From: Pogonophryne albipinna
Taxonomy: Eukaryota; Chordata; Actinopteri; Perciformes; Artedidraconidae
NCBI GenBank assembly: GCA_028583405.1
Contig: CM053247.1
Span: forward strand, 7,956,058-8,020,057
Length of the DNA: 64,000 bases
Direction of reading: 5' to 3'
The number at the start of each line of letters is the position of its first letter. Position 1 is the first letter of the stretch. Below the pieces are notes generated by a model. That model saw only the letters and a program-made list of their open reading frames with translations, was not told where the DNA came from and ran no database searches. Positions 63,331-64,000 of this stretch are shown here, piece by piece. The position numbers and the translations under genes were made by a program.

Positions 63331-64000
63331 TATTAACTAATTAGCTTTAATATTTATGTAATCATCCCTATAGTAAGTAAGGTATCAACAAATACAAGTT
63401 AGCAAGCAGAGCAGTTTCAATTAGAAAGATCGGGGCTTTATTATCAAAAATTATCTAAAATAACTTAAATGTAAAAAATGTAAAATATATATGTATCTAA
63501 ATGTACAGGAACAATTTCAGGCCCAAAAACAAAACTTTTTTCCAGGTAGCAGAACAACTGGAGTGAAGGAAAACCAACTGGGAACTCTAAAGTAACAGTA
63601 ACAGCAACACTTTAGTCTCCATGGGAATCCCCAAGCAGCTCAGCTCCAGAAAAGGTTCCCTCTGTTTTTATGGCCCTTTAAGAAATAAGTAAAACATTAT
63701 TTTATTTAATTAGGAATATAAAAGAATACAATTACAAAACACAAATTACACAACCGGGTCCGCTGTCATTGTCTCTCCCCTCGTACACACAAAGACAACT
63801 CGCTCGTACACACAGATAACACGTAACAAGCAGCTCAAGTGGAGCTATTTCTGGCTGTATCAGTTTATGACAGACATATAGTTTTTTACAGTCCTGTGAC
63901 AGCCACAGATACCGGATTATCTTTCTTTTTTTTTGTCAGAGCATTTGATTTATTGATTGCTGTTGAGATGTAATGAGAATTTAAACTAATATAACACAAA
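63331..64000. other. Intergenic, no gene seen
   Basis: AT-rich DNA running off the window end. No exon could be supported. Confidence 0.4.

Overview
The window is vertebrate nuclear DNA, almost certainly from a teleost fish. It contains spliced genes with GT-AG introns, no bacterial-style operons, and many dispersed repeats of fish type: hAT elements and hAT-derived MITEs, TTAA-flanked MITEs, an L2-type LINE, a Gypsy-like LTR element, and long CA/GT/AAT microsatellites. The species cannot be determined from the sequence.

The one gene that can be reconstructed completely is ptges2 (membrane-associated prostaglandin E synthase 2). It lies on the + strand at 53448-60127, with seven coding exons, consensus splice sites throughout and a 383-residue product carrying the CxxC motif. 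Four shorter exon-like pieces have good splice signals but I cannot name them: a first coding exon on the - strand at 14444-14632, another at 36580-36675, a terminal exon on the - strand at 44242-44347, and a pair of divergent splice donors at 51942 (-) and 52248 (+) just upstream of ptges2. A TATA-box promoter with an RFX-like site is seen at 45015-45065.

Layout: 1-8100 is repeat-rich intergenic DNA (a degraded hAT-like element, palindromic MITEs, LINE-free unique stretches). 8226-13081 is a nearly intact L2-type LINE, with an intact esterase-type ORF1 and an ORF2 broken by one nonsense codon. 13-37 kb holds several MITE families, minisatellites, a BED-finger-encoding hAT derivative and a 262-bp CA array. 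37716-41050 is a complete, apparently very young LTR retrotransposon on the - strand. Its two 329-bp LTRs look identical and it has a perfect 5-bp target duplication, but its internal region has only gag and a protease-like segment and no pol. The end of the gag ORF carries an HMG-box fragment resembling host SSRP1, which is the most unusual feature in the window. 41-53 kb is again MITE-rich. 53.4-60.7 kb is ptges2, with nested MITEs in introns 2, 3 and 5. 61.6-63.3 kb is a stack of hAT-type insertions, one of them inside a CTATAG-rich palindromic element.

Three MITE families (called A, B and E here) end in related AGG...ATG termini next to TTAA, and two of them occur inside ptges2 introns. 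Several insertions can be ordered in time by nesting, and some have an empty paralogous site within the same window that confirms the target duplication.
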